A stretch of 42,486 bases of DNA. It comes from Rhodospirillales bacterium. GTDB taxonomy: Bacteria > Pseudomonadota > Alphaproteobacteria > Acetobacterales > Acetobacteraceae. This document shows positions 33,329 to 41,648 of the stretch, one piece after another. The position numbers and the translations under genes were made by a program. Location of the stretch: contig JAQGHV010000137.1 of the NCBI GenBank assembly GCA_028288785.1, positions 1 through 42,486 on the forward strand. The letters run 5' to 3'. The notes beneath the pieces were generated by a model, which saw nothing but the letters and a program-made list of their open reading frames with translations, did not search any database and was not told the DNA's origin. Position 1 is the stretch's first letter; the number at the start of each line of letters is the position of its first letter.

Positions 33329-34425
33329 CAGGCGCTCGCCATCATGGCGCGGCGCCGGGCGGATTCCTCGCGCAGCAGCGCATCCACCTCCACGCCGCGG
33401 CGCGTGTAGGTGTGGTCCGCGCAGATGCGCTTGCGTGCCGCCTCGCCAATGGCACGGGCGCGCTCCGGCGTCAGTGAGGCAACGTGTGCCGCCACATCCG
33501 CGCCGTCGCGCGCGACCAGCACTTCGGTGCCCTCGGCGAGGAACAGCTCCAGCCCGACCCATGCATCCGTGATGAGGCAGGCGCCGGCGCCCGCGGCCTC
33601 GAACACGCGCGTCGCCGGCGAAAAGCCGGTCGCGGCCATGCTGTCGCGGGCGATGTTGAGCACCGCCGTCGCGGAGGTATTGAAGGCGTTGTGGTCACGC
33701 GTGGGAACATGGCCGAGATAGCCGATATTCGGTGGCATCGGCTTGTCCGCCCAACCATTGCCTCCGAGCATGAAGCGGTGCTTCGGCAGGCGTGCGGCGG
33801 CGTCGAGAAAGAAGGCCTCCACGCGACGCTCGCGATCGGGGAGGCGATTGGCCAATAGCGAAAGGTCGGCGGCAAAGCGTGGTTCCGCCGGAACCGGATG
33901 ATGCGTCTCGGGGTCCAGCGCATTGTAGATCGGCACGCAGCGCCGCGCGCCAAGCGCCTTGTAGGCGGCCACCACCGGCGGCCCGCCACCATAGGTCAGC
34001 ACCAAGTCGAGCGAGGGCAGCGTACGCCGTAGGGGATGCTCAGGCTGCGGCTGGATTTCCTCGAGCGTCGCGGGCGCATCCACATCCCAAAAAATGCGGA
34101 CCGCATCCGGCCGCGCGCGGGCCATGACGCCGGTGATGAGTTCATCGTCGAAGATGCCGACGCCGCTTGTCTTCACCACGACGTCGGCCAGGACAGCCTC
34201 GTCCATGACAGCGTTCAGCGCATCGTTCGTCGCCGCATAGACGCGCGAACGCGCCCAGCTCGGCGGCTCGATGTCGTTGTGTGCCTGGCGGTCATAGGCG
34301 ACCGGTTCGTAGAAGATGACGTCGTGCCCGCGCATCGCCAGGTCGCGGATGACGCCGCGATAATAGGTCGCCGCGCCGTTCCAGTAGGAGGACAGCAGGC
34401 TCGATCCGTAGAATGCGATTTTCAC
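33328..34425 (-). CDS. CgeB-like glycosyltransferase (copy B)
   Basis: This 365-residue paralogue of copy A starts at a [44 protein letters not shown]. Its C-terminal donor-binding phrase is ATRVFEAAGAGACLITDAWVGLELFLAEG (about residues 280-310). The GTG overlaps the stop of the histidine-phosphatase gene (GTGA). Similar openings in all three paralogues (G-SLLS-W-NG-A-Y/H-RG) suggest duplication followed by divergence. It probably adds a second sugar to the same product as copies A and C (inference). Confidence 0.88.
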   Translation of the reverse strand: MKIAFYGSSLLSSYWNGAATYYRGVIRDLAMRGHDVIFYEPVAYDRQAHNDIEPPSWARSRVYAATNDALNAVMDEAVLADVVVKTSGVGIFDDELITGVMARARPDAVRIFWDVDAPATLEEIQPQPEHPLRRTLPSLDLVLTYGGGPPVVAAYKALGARRCVPIYNALDPETHHPVPAEPRFAADLSLLANRLPDRERRVEAFFLDAAARLPKHRFMLGGNGWADKPMPPNIGYLGHVPTRDHNAFNTSATAVLNIARDSMAATGFSPATRVFEAAGAGACLITDAWVGLELFLAEGTEVLVARDGADVAAHVASLTPERARAIGEAARKRICADHTYTRRGVEVDALLREESARRRAMMASA

Positions 34426-35033
34426 GCCGCGGGCACCGCGTTCAGCCCGACGACCTTGCCGCCACCTTCCCACAGCACCAGCGTGCTGAGCGAAGCGGGC
34501 GCGATGTCGAAGCGGTCATGCGCATCAAGCGTCAGGCCGAGCACCGCCGCCAACGCGGCCTTGATCACATCGGCATGGCTCACCAGTGCGACGACACCGT
34601 TGGGGTAGCGCCGGCGCAACGTGCCGGCGAAATCCAGCACGCGTCCGCCGGCCTCGGCCATGGTCTCGCCGTTCGGGGGGCGCGAGGCCGCACGCTCACG
34701 GTTCCAGCGCAGCCAGCTTGGGTCCTCGCGCAGTTCGGCGAATTCGCGGCCTGTCCATTCGCCGCAATCGATCTCGGTGAGTTCCGGCGCCACCTGCAGC
34801 GGGAGCTTGAGCATGTTGCCTACGACCTCGGCGGTCATCCGCGCGCGCTCGAGGGGGCTCGTGTAGAGCGCATCTGGCGCGTGGCGTTTCAGGGACGAGC
34901 CGAGCAACGACGCCTGACGAAGGCCTGCCTCGCCAAGCGAGACGCCCGGCATGCGCCCGCACAGGATGCTGTCGACGCGATCATGCGCGGCGTGGCGCAG
35001 GAGGAACAACGTGATGACGTCGGGCCGGCTCAT
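34422..35033 (-). CDS. Histidine phosphatase family protein
   Basis: This 203-residue protein is of the phosphoglycerate-mutase/alpha-ribazole phosphatase type. The phosphohistidine motif is [10 protein letters not shown] (about residues 10-18), and the second catalytic His is in [12 protein letters not shown] (about 150). The [14 protein letters not shown] phrase is typical. Here it lies directly after an inositol-3-phosphate synthase gene (4-nt overlap), so it may dephosphorylate inositol phosphate in place of the usual IMPase. That is inference, as the substrate of this family varies widely. It overlaps copy B by 4 nt. Confidence 0.92.
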   Translation of the reverse strand: MSRPDVITLFLLRHAAHDRVDSILCGRMPGVSLGEAGLRQASLLGSSLKRHAPDALYTSPLERARMTAEVVGNMLKLPLQVAPELTEIDCGEWTGREFAELREDPSWLRWNRERAASRPPNGETMAEAGGRVLDFAGTLRRRYPNGVVALVSHADVIKAALAAVLGLTLDAHDRFDIAPASLSTLVLWEGGGKVVGLNAVPAA

Positions 35034-36139
35034 GACGGGTTATCCTCGACGAAGGCCCGCAGCCTTTCCCGTGCTTCCGCATCGTGCCACTGGCGGGGCG
35101 GCGATTTCATGAAATAGGCGGAGGGTCCGAGCAGCGCGCCGCCGATGCCGCGGTCGAGCGCCAGCTTCGCGCAGCGCACGGCATCGATCACCACGCCGGC
35201 CGCATTGGGCGAATCCCACACCTCCAACTTCACCTCCACGTTCAGCGGTGTACCGCCAAAGCCGGTGCCTTCGAGCCGGATCTGCGCCCATTTACGATCG
35301 AGCAGCCAGGGCACATGGTCACTCGGGCCGACATGCACGTCGGATGCGGGCAGCGGCACGCCGAGCTCGCTGGTGATGGCGCGGGTCTTGGAGAGCTTCT
35401 TCGAGACGAGGCGCTCGCGTTCCAACATGTTGAGGAAATCGGCATTGCCGCCGAAATTCAGCTGGTAGGTACGATCGAGCCGCACGCCGCGCTCGCGGAA
35501 CAGGTTGACCAGCGTGCGATGCAGGATGGTGGCACCCACCTGGCTCTTGATATCGTCGCCGATAATGGGCAGGCCGCGCGCCTCGAACCGCTGGCGCCAG
35601 GTTGGGTCCGAGGCAATGAAGACGGGAATGCAGTTGACGAAGGCGCAGCCGGCCTTGAGCGCCTGCTCCGCATAGAATTCAGTCGCCTGCTGGGCGCCAA
35701 CCGGCAGCCATGAGACGAGGACATCCGTGCGGGTGTCGGCGAGAATTTCTGCAACCGGCGCGGGCTCAGCCGACGACTCCGCGATCTCGTCACGCAGGTA
35801 GCGGCCGATGCCGTCCATGGTCGGACCGCGCTCGACGGTGACGCCCATCGGGGCGACGTCGGCGAAGCAATGCGTGTTGTTGGGCGCCGCCAGGATCGCA
35901 TGGGCGACGTCGCGGCCGACCTTGCCCGCGGCGACATCGAAGGCGGAACTCACCACCACGTCGCGCAGATGGTAGGGGCCGAGCGTCACGCTCATCAGTC
36001 CGGGGACCGGCTCGTTCGCATCGGCGTGGCGATAGTAGGTGAGGCCCTGCACGAACGCCGACGCGCAGTTGCCGAGACCCACGATTCCCACGCGCACGCT
36101 CCGCGGATCACGCGACCATGGCTGAATGCTATCCGGCAA
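35030..36139 (-). CDS. ino1: myo-Inositol-1-phosphate (inositol-3-phosphate) synthase
   Basis: This 369-residue NAD-dependent isomerase turns glucose 6-phosphate into 1D-myo-inositol 3-phosphate. It has the Rossmann motif [16 protein letters not shown] (about residue 17), a long insertion, then [15 protein letters not shown] with the catalytic Lys, [11 protein letters not shown], and [10 protein letters not shown]. The length and pattern are those of the short actinobacterial-type synthase, not the yeast form. It starts at a TTG (TTGCCGGATAGC) with GGAGG 7 nt upstream; no in-frame ATG is better placed. It is the first gene of the minus-strand arm and divergent from an epimerase across 177 nt. 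Free inositol could feed inositol lipids or the glycosyltransferases here. Confidence 0.96.
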   Translation of the reverse strand: MPDSIQPWSRDPRSVRVGIVGLGNCASAFVQGLTYYRHADANEPVPGLMSVTLGPYHLRDVVVSSAFDVAAGKVGRDVAHAILAAPNNTHCFADVAPMGVTVERGPTMDGIGRYLRDEIAESSAEPAPVAEILADTRTDVLVSWLPVGAQQATEFYAEQALKAGCAFVNCIPVFIASDPTWRQRFEARGLPIIGDDIKSQVGATILHRTLVNLFRERGVRLDRTYQLNFGGNADFLNMLERERLVSKKLSKTRAITSELGVPLPASDVHVGPSDHVPWLLDRKWAQIRLEGTGFGGTPLNVEVKLEVWDSPNAAGVVIDAVRCAKLALDRGIGGALLGPSAYFMKSPPRQWHDAEARERLRAFVEDNPS

Positions 36140-36316
36140 GTCTGTGCCTCCGCGCTGTACCTGCGATCCCTAACGTCGCGTCGAGGAAAGAAGCTGCATC
36201 GGACGCCTGTTCAAGGCGGGGGCACGCGCACAACACAATGTGAGCAAGCCATTACCGCTCTGTCGCGTTCTTAGAAGCACGGACACTCATGCTTTACCCG
36301 GAGGGAGGCTTCGCGC
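36140..36316. promoter_or_regulatory. Divergent promoter region between ino1 and the epimerase arm
   Basis: A 177-nt region lies between two genes that both start with TTG, each with a GGAGG Shine-Dalgarno. It should hold the divergent promoters of the cluster. I see no strong -10/-35 pair or clean palindrome in it, so no operator can be placed. Confidence 0.4.
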
Positions 36317-37432
36317 TTGACCGATACCGTTCTGATCACCGGCGGCGCAGGCTTCATCGGCCGCCATCTCGCGCACGCGTTGCTCGCCGCCGGACACAGG
36401 GTGCGCATCCTCGACAGCTTCATCGAGCAGGTGCATGGCGAGCGTGGCGCCGATGGGCTCGATTCCGATGCCGAGATCATTCGTGGCGATGTCCGCGATG
36501 CCGAGCGTGTCGCGATCGCGCTGCGCGGCGTGGACAAGGTGGTCCATCTCGCGGCCGAGGTCGGCGTCGGGCAGAGCATGTATGAGGTCGGGCACTACGT
36601 GTCCGTCAATGACCATGGTACCGCCGTGCTGTTCCAGGAGTTGATCCGCCAGCCGGTGCGCCGCGTCGTCGTCGCATCCTCGATGAGCGTCTATGGCGAA
36701 GGGCTCTACCGCACGGTCGATGGCGGGTTGGTGGAGGATGCGCAGCGCGTGCCGCGCAAGGCGGGAGACACCTCCTGGGACCCGCTCGATGACAAGGGCC
36801 GTCCGATGTCCCCGGTGCCGACGCCGGAGACGAAGCGCCAGAACCTGGCCTCGGTCTATGCCATCACCAAGTTCGTGCAGGAGCGCCTGACGCTGACCGT
36901 CGCACCCGCCTATGGGATGGAGGGTGCCGCATTGCGGTTGTGGAACGTCTACGGCCCGGGCCAGGCGCTCTCCAACCCCTACACCGGCGTGCTCGCGATC
37001 TTCGCGGCGCGGCTGCACAACCGCCAAGCGCCGATGATCTTCGAGGATGGCCAGCAGCGTCGCGACTTCGTCCATGTCGAGGACGTGGCGCGCGCATTCA
37101 TGTTGGCGCTTGACCATCCCAAGGCAGCAGGGGGCGTGTTCAATATCGCCAGTGGCGTCGATCGCAGTGTGACCGAGGTCGCGACCGATCTCGCCGAGGC
37201 GATGGGCCAGAAGGGCGTGAAGCCCGAGGTCACGCAGAAGGCGCGGTCGGGCGACATCCGGCACAACATCGCTGATATCACCCAGGCGCGGCAGCAGCTT
37301 GGCTACGCACCGCGCCGGCTGGATTTCAGAAGCGACCTGGCGGAGCTCGCCGAGTGGGTCGGTCGACAAACCGCACGGGACCGCGTCGATGATGCGCGGC
37401 GGGAGCTTGAGGTGCGGGGCCTCGTCGCATGA
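36317..37432 (+). CDS. NAD-dependent NDP-sugar epimerase (extended SDR, dTDP-rhamnose 4-epimerase-like)
   Basis: This 371-residue extended SDR has the NAD motif TGGAGFIGRHL (about residue 8), the VVASSMSVYGEG phrase and the catalytic YAITK (Y-x-x-x-K, near residue 180). The patterns DSFIEQVHG and HLAAEVGVGQSMYE resemble proteins annotated as dTDP-L-rhamnose 4-epimerase or UDP-glucose 4-epimerase. The start is a TTG preceded by GGAGG; no in-frame ATG exists nearby. It overlaps the next epimerase by 4 nt (ATGA). It probably prepares a sugar nucleotide for the glycosyltransferases; the exact sugar is unknown. Confidence 0.9.
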   Translation: MTDTVLITGGAGFIGRHLAHALLAAGHRVRILDSFIEQVHGERGADGLDSDAEIIRGDVRDAERVAIALRGVDKVVHLAAEVGVGQSMYEVGHYVSVNDHGTAVLFQELIRQPVRRVVVASSMSVYGEGLYRTVDGGLVEDAQRVPRKAGDTSWDPLDDKGRPMSPVPTPETKRQNLASVYAITKFVQERLTLTVAPAYGMEGAALRLWNVYGPGQALSNPYTGVLAIFAARLHNRQAPMIFEDGQQRRDFVHVEDVARAFMLALDHPKAAGGVFNIASGVDRSVTEVATDLAEAMGQKGVKPEVTQKARSGDIRHNIADITQARQQLGYAPRRLDFRSDLAELAEWVGRQTARDRVDDARRELEVRGLVA

Positions 37433-38496
37433 ACGACGCCAGCGCGCCCGCGGTCACGCACCGCCGCCCGATCCTGATCACCGGTGGTGCCGGATTCATC
37501 GGCTGCAATCTGGCCGACCGGCTCGCCACCGAAGGCCACGACGTGCTCGTGTACGACGCGCTGTCCCGCGCGGGCGTGGAGGGCAATCTTCGGTGGTTGC
37601 GGCAGCGGCATCCACAACGCGTCTCATCGGTCATCGCGGATGTTCGCGACGGCGATGCGTTGGCCAAGGCGGCCGGCGAGTGCCGCGCGGTATTCCACTT
37701 CGCGGCGCAGGTGGCCGTCACCACGAGCCTCGCTGACCCGCAGGAAGATTTCGCGATCAACCTCCAGGCGACGGTCCAGTTGCTGGAGGCGATGCGGCGC
37801 CAGGGCGGCGGCGCCCCGCTGATCTTCGCCAGCACGAACAAGGTGTACGGCGATCTTGCCGATGTTCAGCTGGAAAAGCACGACGACGCGTGGTTGCCCC
37901 AGGATGCCGCGCTGCGCCAGTCGGGAATCGGGGAAGACCGCTCGCTGGAGTTCCATACGCCTTACGGTTGCTCGAAAGGTGCCGCCGACCAGTACGTGCT
38001 GGATTTCGCGCGCAGCTTTGGCCTGCCGGCGGCGGTGATGCGCATGAGCTGCATCTATGGCCAGCGCCAGATGGGGACCGAGGACCAGGGCTGGGTGGCG
38101 CATTTCCTCATCCGCGCTCTGCACGGCGAACCCATCAGCATCTTCGGCGACGGCTGCCAGGTGCGTGACGTGCTCGATGTCGGCGACGCCGTCGGCGCCT
38201 ACATGGCGGCTTTGCGACGGATCGACCTGGTACGCGGGCGCGCGTTCAACCTGGGCGGCGGGCCGTCGAATGCGATCAGCCTCCGCCAACTTATCGCGCG
38301 CATCGAGTCCCTCACCGGCAAGCGCGTTGCTACGCGGCACGAGGAATGGCGCGCGGGCGACCAGCGCTACTTCGTCTCTGACACGCGACGCGCCACGGAG
38401 GCGCTCGACCTGCCGGCACCACGGCCTTGGCGGGATGGCGTCGCCGACCTCGCGCAATGGCTTCGCGTGCATGGCCGGGCGCGGGAGGCGGCGTGA
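37429..38496 (+). CDS. NDP-sugar epimerase, CDP-paratose 2-epimerase-like
   Basis: This 355-residue extended SDR has TGGAGFIGCNLADRL (about residue 18), a FASTNKVYGD phrase, the catalytic YGCSK (Y-x-x-x-K) and MRMSCIYGQRQMGTEDQGWVAHF. The STNKVYGD and MSCIYG-RQ-GTEDQGWVAHF phrases are shared with CDP-paratose 2-epimerases, which interconvert CDP-paratose and CDP-tyvelose. Because no CDP-sugar synthesis genes are visible here, the real donor may differ. It overlaps both neighbours (ATGA before, GTGA after), so the four plus-strand genes are translationally coupled. Confidence 0.9.
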   Translation: MNDASAPAVTHRRPILITGGAGFIGCNLADRLATEGHDVLVYDALSRAGVEGNLRWLRQRHPQRVSSVIADVRDGDALAKAAGECRAVFHFAAQVAVTTSLADPQEDFAINLQATVQLLEAMRRQGGGAPLIFASTNKVYGDLADVQLEKHDDAWLPQDAALRQSGIGEDRSLEFHTPYGCSKGAADQYVLDFARSFGLPAAVMRMSCIYGQRQMGTEDQGWVAHFLIRALHGEPISIFGDGCQVRDVLDVGDAVGAYMAALRRIDLVRGRAFNLGGGPSNAISLRQLIARIESLTGKRVATRHEEWRAGDQRYFVSDTRRATEALDLPAPRPWRDGVADLAQWLRVHGRAREAA

Positions 38497-39608
38497 GCGG
38501 CGCCCCACCGCAGCTGCGGCTGCTGATGACGACCGATGCGGTCGGTGGCGTCTGGACCTACGCGATGGATTTAGCGCGCGGGCTATCGGCGCGTGGCGTG
38601 ATGACGCATCTCGCCGTGACCGGGCCGTCGCCGAGTGAGAGCCAGCTTGCCCAGGCTGGCGGTATCGACGGCTTGGTGCTGCACGATACCGGACTGCCGC
38701 TCGATTGGATGGCGGCCGAACCCCTCGCGATCCGCGCCGCCGGCAAGACCATCGGGACGTTGGCCACGGCGCTGGGGGTGGACCTAATTCACCTCAACAG
38801 TCCCTCGCTGGCGAGTGCGGGCGGCTTCGACGTGCCCGTCCTGGGCGCGTGCCATTCATGCCTCGCGACCTGGTGGGCGGCGGTGCATGGGGGCGCCATG
38901 CCGCCGGACTTCGCATGGCGCTCGGCGCTGCTTCGGGAAGGCTATCTCGCCTGCGATGAACTGGTGGCGCCGTCGCTGGCTTTTGCCCGCGCGACTGCGG
39001 AAGCGCATGCCCTGGCGCGGCTACCGGTCGCGATCCACAATGGGCGCAGCGCCGTGCACCAGGACTCCGGCGAGCCGATTGAGGCCATGTTCACCGCCGG
39101 TCGCCTTTGGGACACTGGAAAAAATGTCGCTGCACTGGATCGTGTGGCGCGGTTGCTGCCATTTCCGGTACTGGCGGCCGGGGCTCTCAGTGGACCGGAG
39201 GGCAGCCGCGCCTCCTTCGAACATCTGGATTGCGTCGGTGTTCTCGATGATGCCGCCATGGGTGCGATCTGGCGCGGCACGCCGCTATACGCTTCGCCCG
39301 CACTCTACGAGCCCTTCGGACTGGCGGTGCTGGAGGCGGCGCAGGCCGGTTGCGCGCTTGTCCTCACCGACATGCCGAGCTTTCGCGAGCTCTGGGAAGG
39401 TGCCGCACTGTTCATCGACTGGTCGGATGAGGACGGCGCCGCCCAATCCATTGAGTCGCTGATGAACGACCCCATGCGCCGCGCAGCGCTCGGCTCCGCC
39501 GCACGCCAGCGTGCGGAGCGCTACGGTCTGGACGCGATGTGCGATGCCACCTTGGCGCAGTACAAGGCGTTGCTCGCGGGCACCCAGCGGCAGGCGTCGG
39601 CGGCATGA
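38493..39608 (+). CDS. Glycosyltransferase, GT4-like
   Basis: This 371-residue GT-B protein starts at a GTG overlapping the previous stop: VSGAPPQLRLLMTTDAVGGVWTYAMDLARGL. The VGGVWTYAxxLARxL opening is the acceptor-side loop of GT4 enzymes. The C-terminal part holds YASPALYEPFGLAVLEAAQAGCALVLTDMPSFRELWEGAALF, with the E-x7-E sugar-nucleotide site. GT4 members include MshA, which joins GlcNAc to inositol phosphate in mycothiol synthesis. With ino1 present, an inositol acceptor is possible but not shown. The ORF-track start at 38427 runs into the epimerase and is rejected. It overlaps copy C by 4 nt (ATGA). Confidence 0.92.
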   Translation: MSGAPPQLRLLMTTDAVGGVWTYAMDLARGLSARGVMTHLAVTGPSPSESQLAQAGGIDGLVLHDTGLPLDWMAAEPLAIRAAGKTIGTLATALGVDLIHLNSPSLASAGGFDVPVLGACHSCLATWWAAVHGGAMPPDFAWRSALLREGYLACDELVAPSLAFARATAEAHALARLPVAIHNGRSAVHQDSGEPIEAMFTAGRLWDTGKNVAALDRVARLLPFPVLAAGALSGPEGSRASFEHLDCVGVLDDAAMGAIWRGTPLYASPALYEPFGLAVLEAAQAGCALVLTDMPSFRELWEGAALFIDWSDEDGAAQSIESLMNDPMRRAALGSAARQRAERYGLDAMCDATLAQYKALLAGTQRQASAA

Positions 39609-40708
39609 AGATCGTCTATTTCACGCATTCGCTGCTGTCCTGCTGGAACCACGGCAACGCCCATTTCCTGCGCGGTGTGCTGCGCGAATTGCTCCATCGT
39701 GGCCATGACGTCGTGGCCCTGGAGCCGAGCGATTCCTGGAGCCTCGCGAACCTGCTCGCCGAGCATGGGCCGGGTGCCCTGGAGAGCTTTCACGCCGCCT
39801 ACCCGGAGTTGCGGCCGCAGACCTATTCCAGCATCGCCGACATCGAGTCCTCACTCGACGGCGCCGACCTCGCGCTGGTGCATGAGTGGAACACGCCGGA
39901 GATCGTCGCGGAACTTGGCCGCCGGCGGCGCCTCGGTGCGCGGTTCACCCTGCTGTTCCATGACACGCATCATCGCGCGGTCAGCGAGCCTGAGGCCATG
40001 CGGGCCTACGACCTCGATGGCTACGACGGCATCCTCGCCTTCGGCGCGACGCTCGCCGAAACCTACCGCAACTGGGGCTGGGGCGACCGTGCCTTCATCT
40101 GGCACGAATCCGCCGATGTCAGGCATTTTCGGCCGCCGGCGCACGAAGGCCACCGCAGCGGCGCGGTATGGATCGGCAACTGGGGCGACGGCGAACGTGC
40201 CGCCGAGCTCGAGGAATTTCTGCTCCGGCCCACCCGAAATGCTGGTCTGTCGCTGAATATCCACGGCGTGCGCTATCCGAGGGTGGCGCAGGAACTTCTC
40301 GCCCGCTACGGCGCGACGCTGTGCGACTGGTTGCCGAATGCGCGTGCGCCGGAAGTCTTCGCGCGACACCTCCTCACCCTTCATGTCCCGCGGCGCTTCT
40401 ACACCACGACACTGCCAGGCATTCCGACGATCCGGATGTTCGAGGCGCTGGCCTGCGGCATCCCGCTCATCTCTGCACCATGGGATGATAGCGAGGAATT
40501 GTTCCGGCCCGGGGTCGACTACCTGTTGGCGCCGACTGGCGAGGCCGCCAAGCGCCACCTCCGCGACCTCGTCGGCGATCCCGAACTGCGCCGCAGACTG
40601 GCCAAGAACGGCCTGGCGACGATCAGGGCGCGGCATAGCTGCGCGCACCGCGTTGATGAGCTCATGGCGATCCATGCCGGGCTGCGGATGCCGGTGGCGC
40701 AAGAATGA
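39605..40708 (+). CDS. CgeB-like glycosyltransferase (copy C)
   Basis: This 367-residue third paralogue starts at MKIVYFTHSLLSCWNHGNAHFLRGVLRELLHRGHDVVALEP. It has a central LALVHEWNTPEIV region and a C-terminal donor site IPTIRMFEALACGIPLISAPWDDSEELFRPGVDYL (about residues 275-310). It shares the opening and the donor phrase with copies A and B on the other arm. A gap of 55 nt separates it from the GH39-like gene. With the GT4 it gives four glycosyltransferases in the cluster, which suggests a multi-sugar product. Confidence 0.9.
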   Translation: MKIVYFTHSLLSCWNHGNAHFLRGVLRELLHRGHDVVALEPSDSWSLANLLAEHGPGALESFHAAYPELRPQTYSSIADIESSLDGADLALVHEWNTPEIVAELGRRRRLGARFTLLFHDTHHRAVSEPEAMRAYDLDGYDGILAFGATLAETYRNWGWGDRAFIWHESADVRHFRPPAHEGHRSGAVWIGNWGDGERAAELEEFLLRPTRNAGLSLNIHGVRYPRVAQELLARYGATLCDWLPNARAPEVFARHLLTLHVPRRFYTTTLPGIPTIRMFEALACGIPLISAPWDDSEELFRPGVDYLLAPTGEAAKRHLRDLVGDPELRRRLAKNGLATIRARHSCAHRVDELMAIHAGLRMPVAQE

Positions 40709-40763
40709 AACGGCTTCCGCCAAGTGGCCGCGTCGCCATTCACTCCAGCACGGGAGCACCCCC

Positions 40764-41648
40764 ATGATCGAAGCCGCGATGATCTGGAACGAGCCCAACA
40801 ACAAGTCGCACTGGGACCCTGAGCTCGATCCCGACTGGACCCGCTTCGCCCGCATGGCGCGCCTTGCCGGCGAGGCGATCCGTGCCGAGCATTCCAGCCT
40901 GACGCGGGTTCTTGGCGGAATGTCGCCCATCGATCCCGGCTTCATCCTGCGCATGCGGGAGGACGGCGCGCTCGCCGCGATGGATGCGGTCGCGGTTCAC
41001 GGCTTCCCCCTCGACTGGAACCTGTGGTCCATACACGACTGGCCAGAAAAGCTGCGTGAGATCGAAGCCGTCGTCGACGTTCCGGTCTGGGTTTCGGAGG
41101 TCGGTGTCTCTTCCTTCGGTGCGGAGGAGGTCCAGGACTGGGGGTTAGCGCGCACCGCCGCGCTGCTCAAAGGCCGCGCGCCACGCATCCATTGGTACAG
41201 CCTGTACGATTTGCCCCGTGCCTGGGGTGCCACGACCCGCCACCGCGAGGCGGAAGGCTCCTCCTACTACCGGCACTTCGCGATGGGGTTGTTGCGTGAG
41301 GACGGCACACCGAAGCCGGCGCTGGAGACCTTCGGGCGGCACACGCCGGAGCTCGGGCTTTGCCAGTGGTTCCATTTCGAGGATCACCGCCTGGACGAGG
41401 CAGTGCGCTGGATGCAGCGCCTTGGCGTGCGGCATCTGCGCACCGGCCTGTCGTGGGCAGATAGTTTTCGCCCGGATGCGCTCGCGTGGTTCGACCGCCA
41501 GATGGATGCGCTTCGTGACTTCGACGTGACGGTGACGTTCTGCTTCACCCCGGAGCATCGGGGCTTGGCGTCGCACCACACCAGTCCGCCGCTGGTGCCG
41601 GAGGAGTTCGCCGAATTCTGCGCGGCGATGGTGCGGCGCTACGCCTGA
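40764..41648 (+). CDS. GH39-like (beta-xylosidase-type) clan-A barrel protein with permuted element order, 3' end disrupted by an IS
   Basis: This 294-residue protein starts at MIEAAMIWNEPNNKSHWD with GGGAG upstream; the longer ORF start is rejected. WNEP at residues 8-11 is the strand-4 acid/base site of clan-A glycosidases (Glu10), and WVSEVGVSS (Glu112) fits the strand-7 nucleophile. HWYSLYD near 143 fits strand 8. Then come LDEAVRWMQRLGVRHLRTGLSW and DVTVTFCFTPEHRG, which look like strands 1-3 and their helices, and EEFAEFCAAMVRRYA, the helix that normally precedes WNEP. So the barrel appears circularly permuted, or a tandem pair cut at both ends. The TGA stop comes from the inserted IS, so a few native residues are lost. 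No signal peptide is seen; the protein is probably cytoplasmic. Confidence 0.8.
   Translation: MIEAAMIWNEPNNKSHWDPELDPDWTRFARMARLAGEAIRAEHSSLTRVLGGMSPIDPGFILRMREDGALAAMDAVAVHGFPLDWNLWSIHDWPEKLREIEAVVDVPVWVSEVGVSSFGAEEVQDWGLARTAALLKGRAPRIHWYSLYDLPRAWGATTRHREAEGSSYYRHFAMGLLREDGTPKPALETFGRHTPELGLCQWFHFEDHRLDEAVRWMQRLGVRHLRTGLSWADSFRPDALAWFDRQMDALRDFDVTVTFCFTPEHRGLASHHTSPPLVPEEFAEFCAAMVRRYA

Noticed and set aside
36287-37369. 360-residue minus-strand ORF opposite the first epimerase
   Set aside because: Antisense to a clear extended SDR with NAD and YxxxK motifs.
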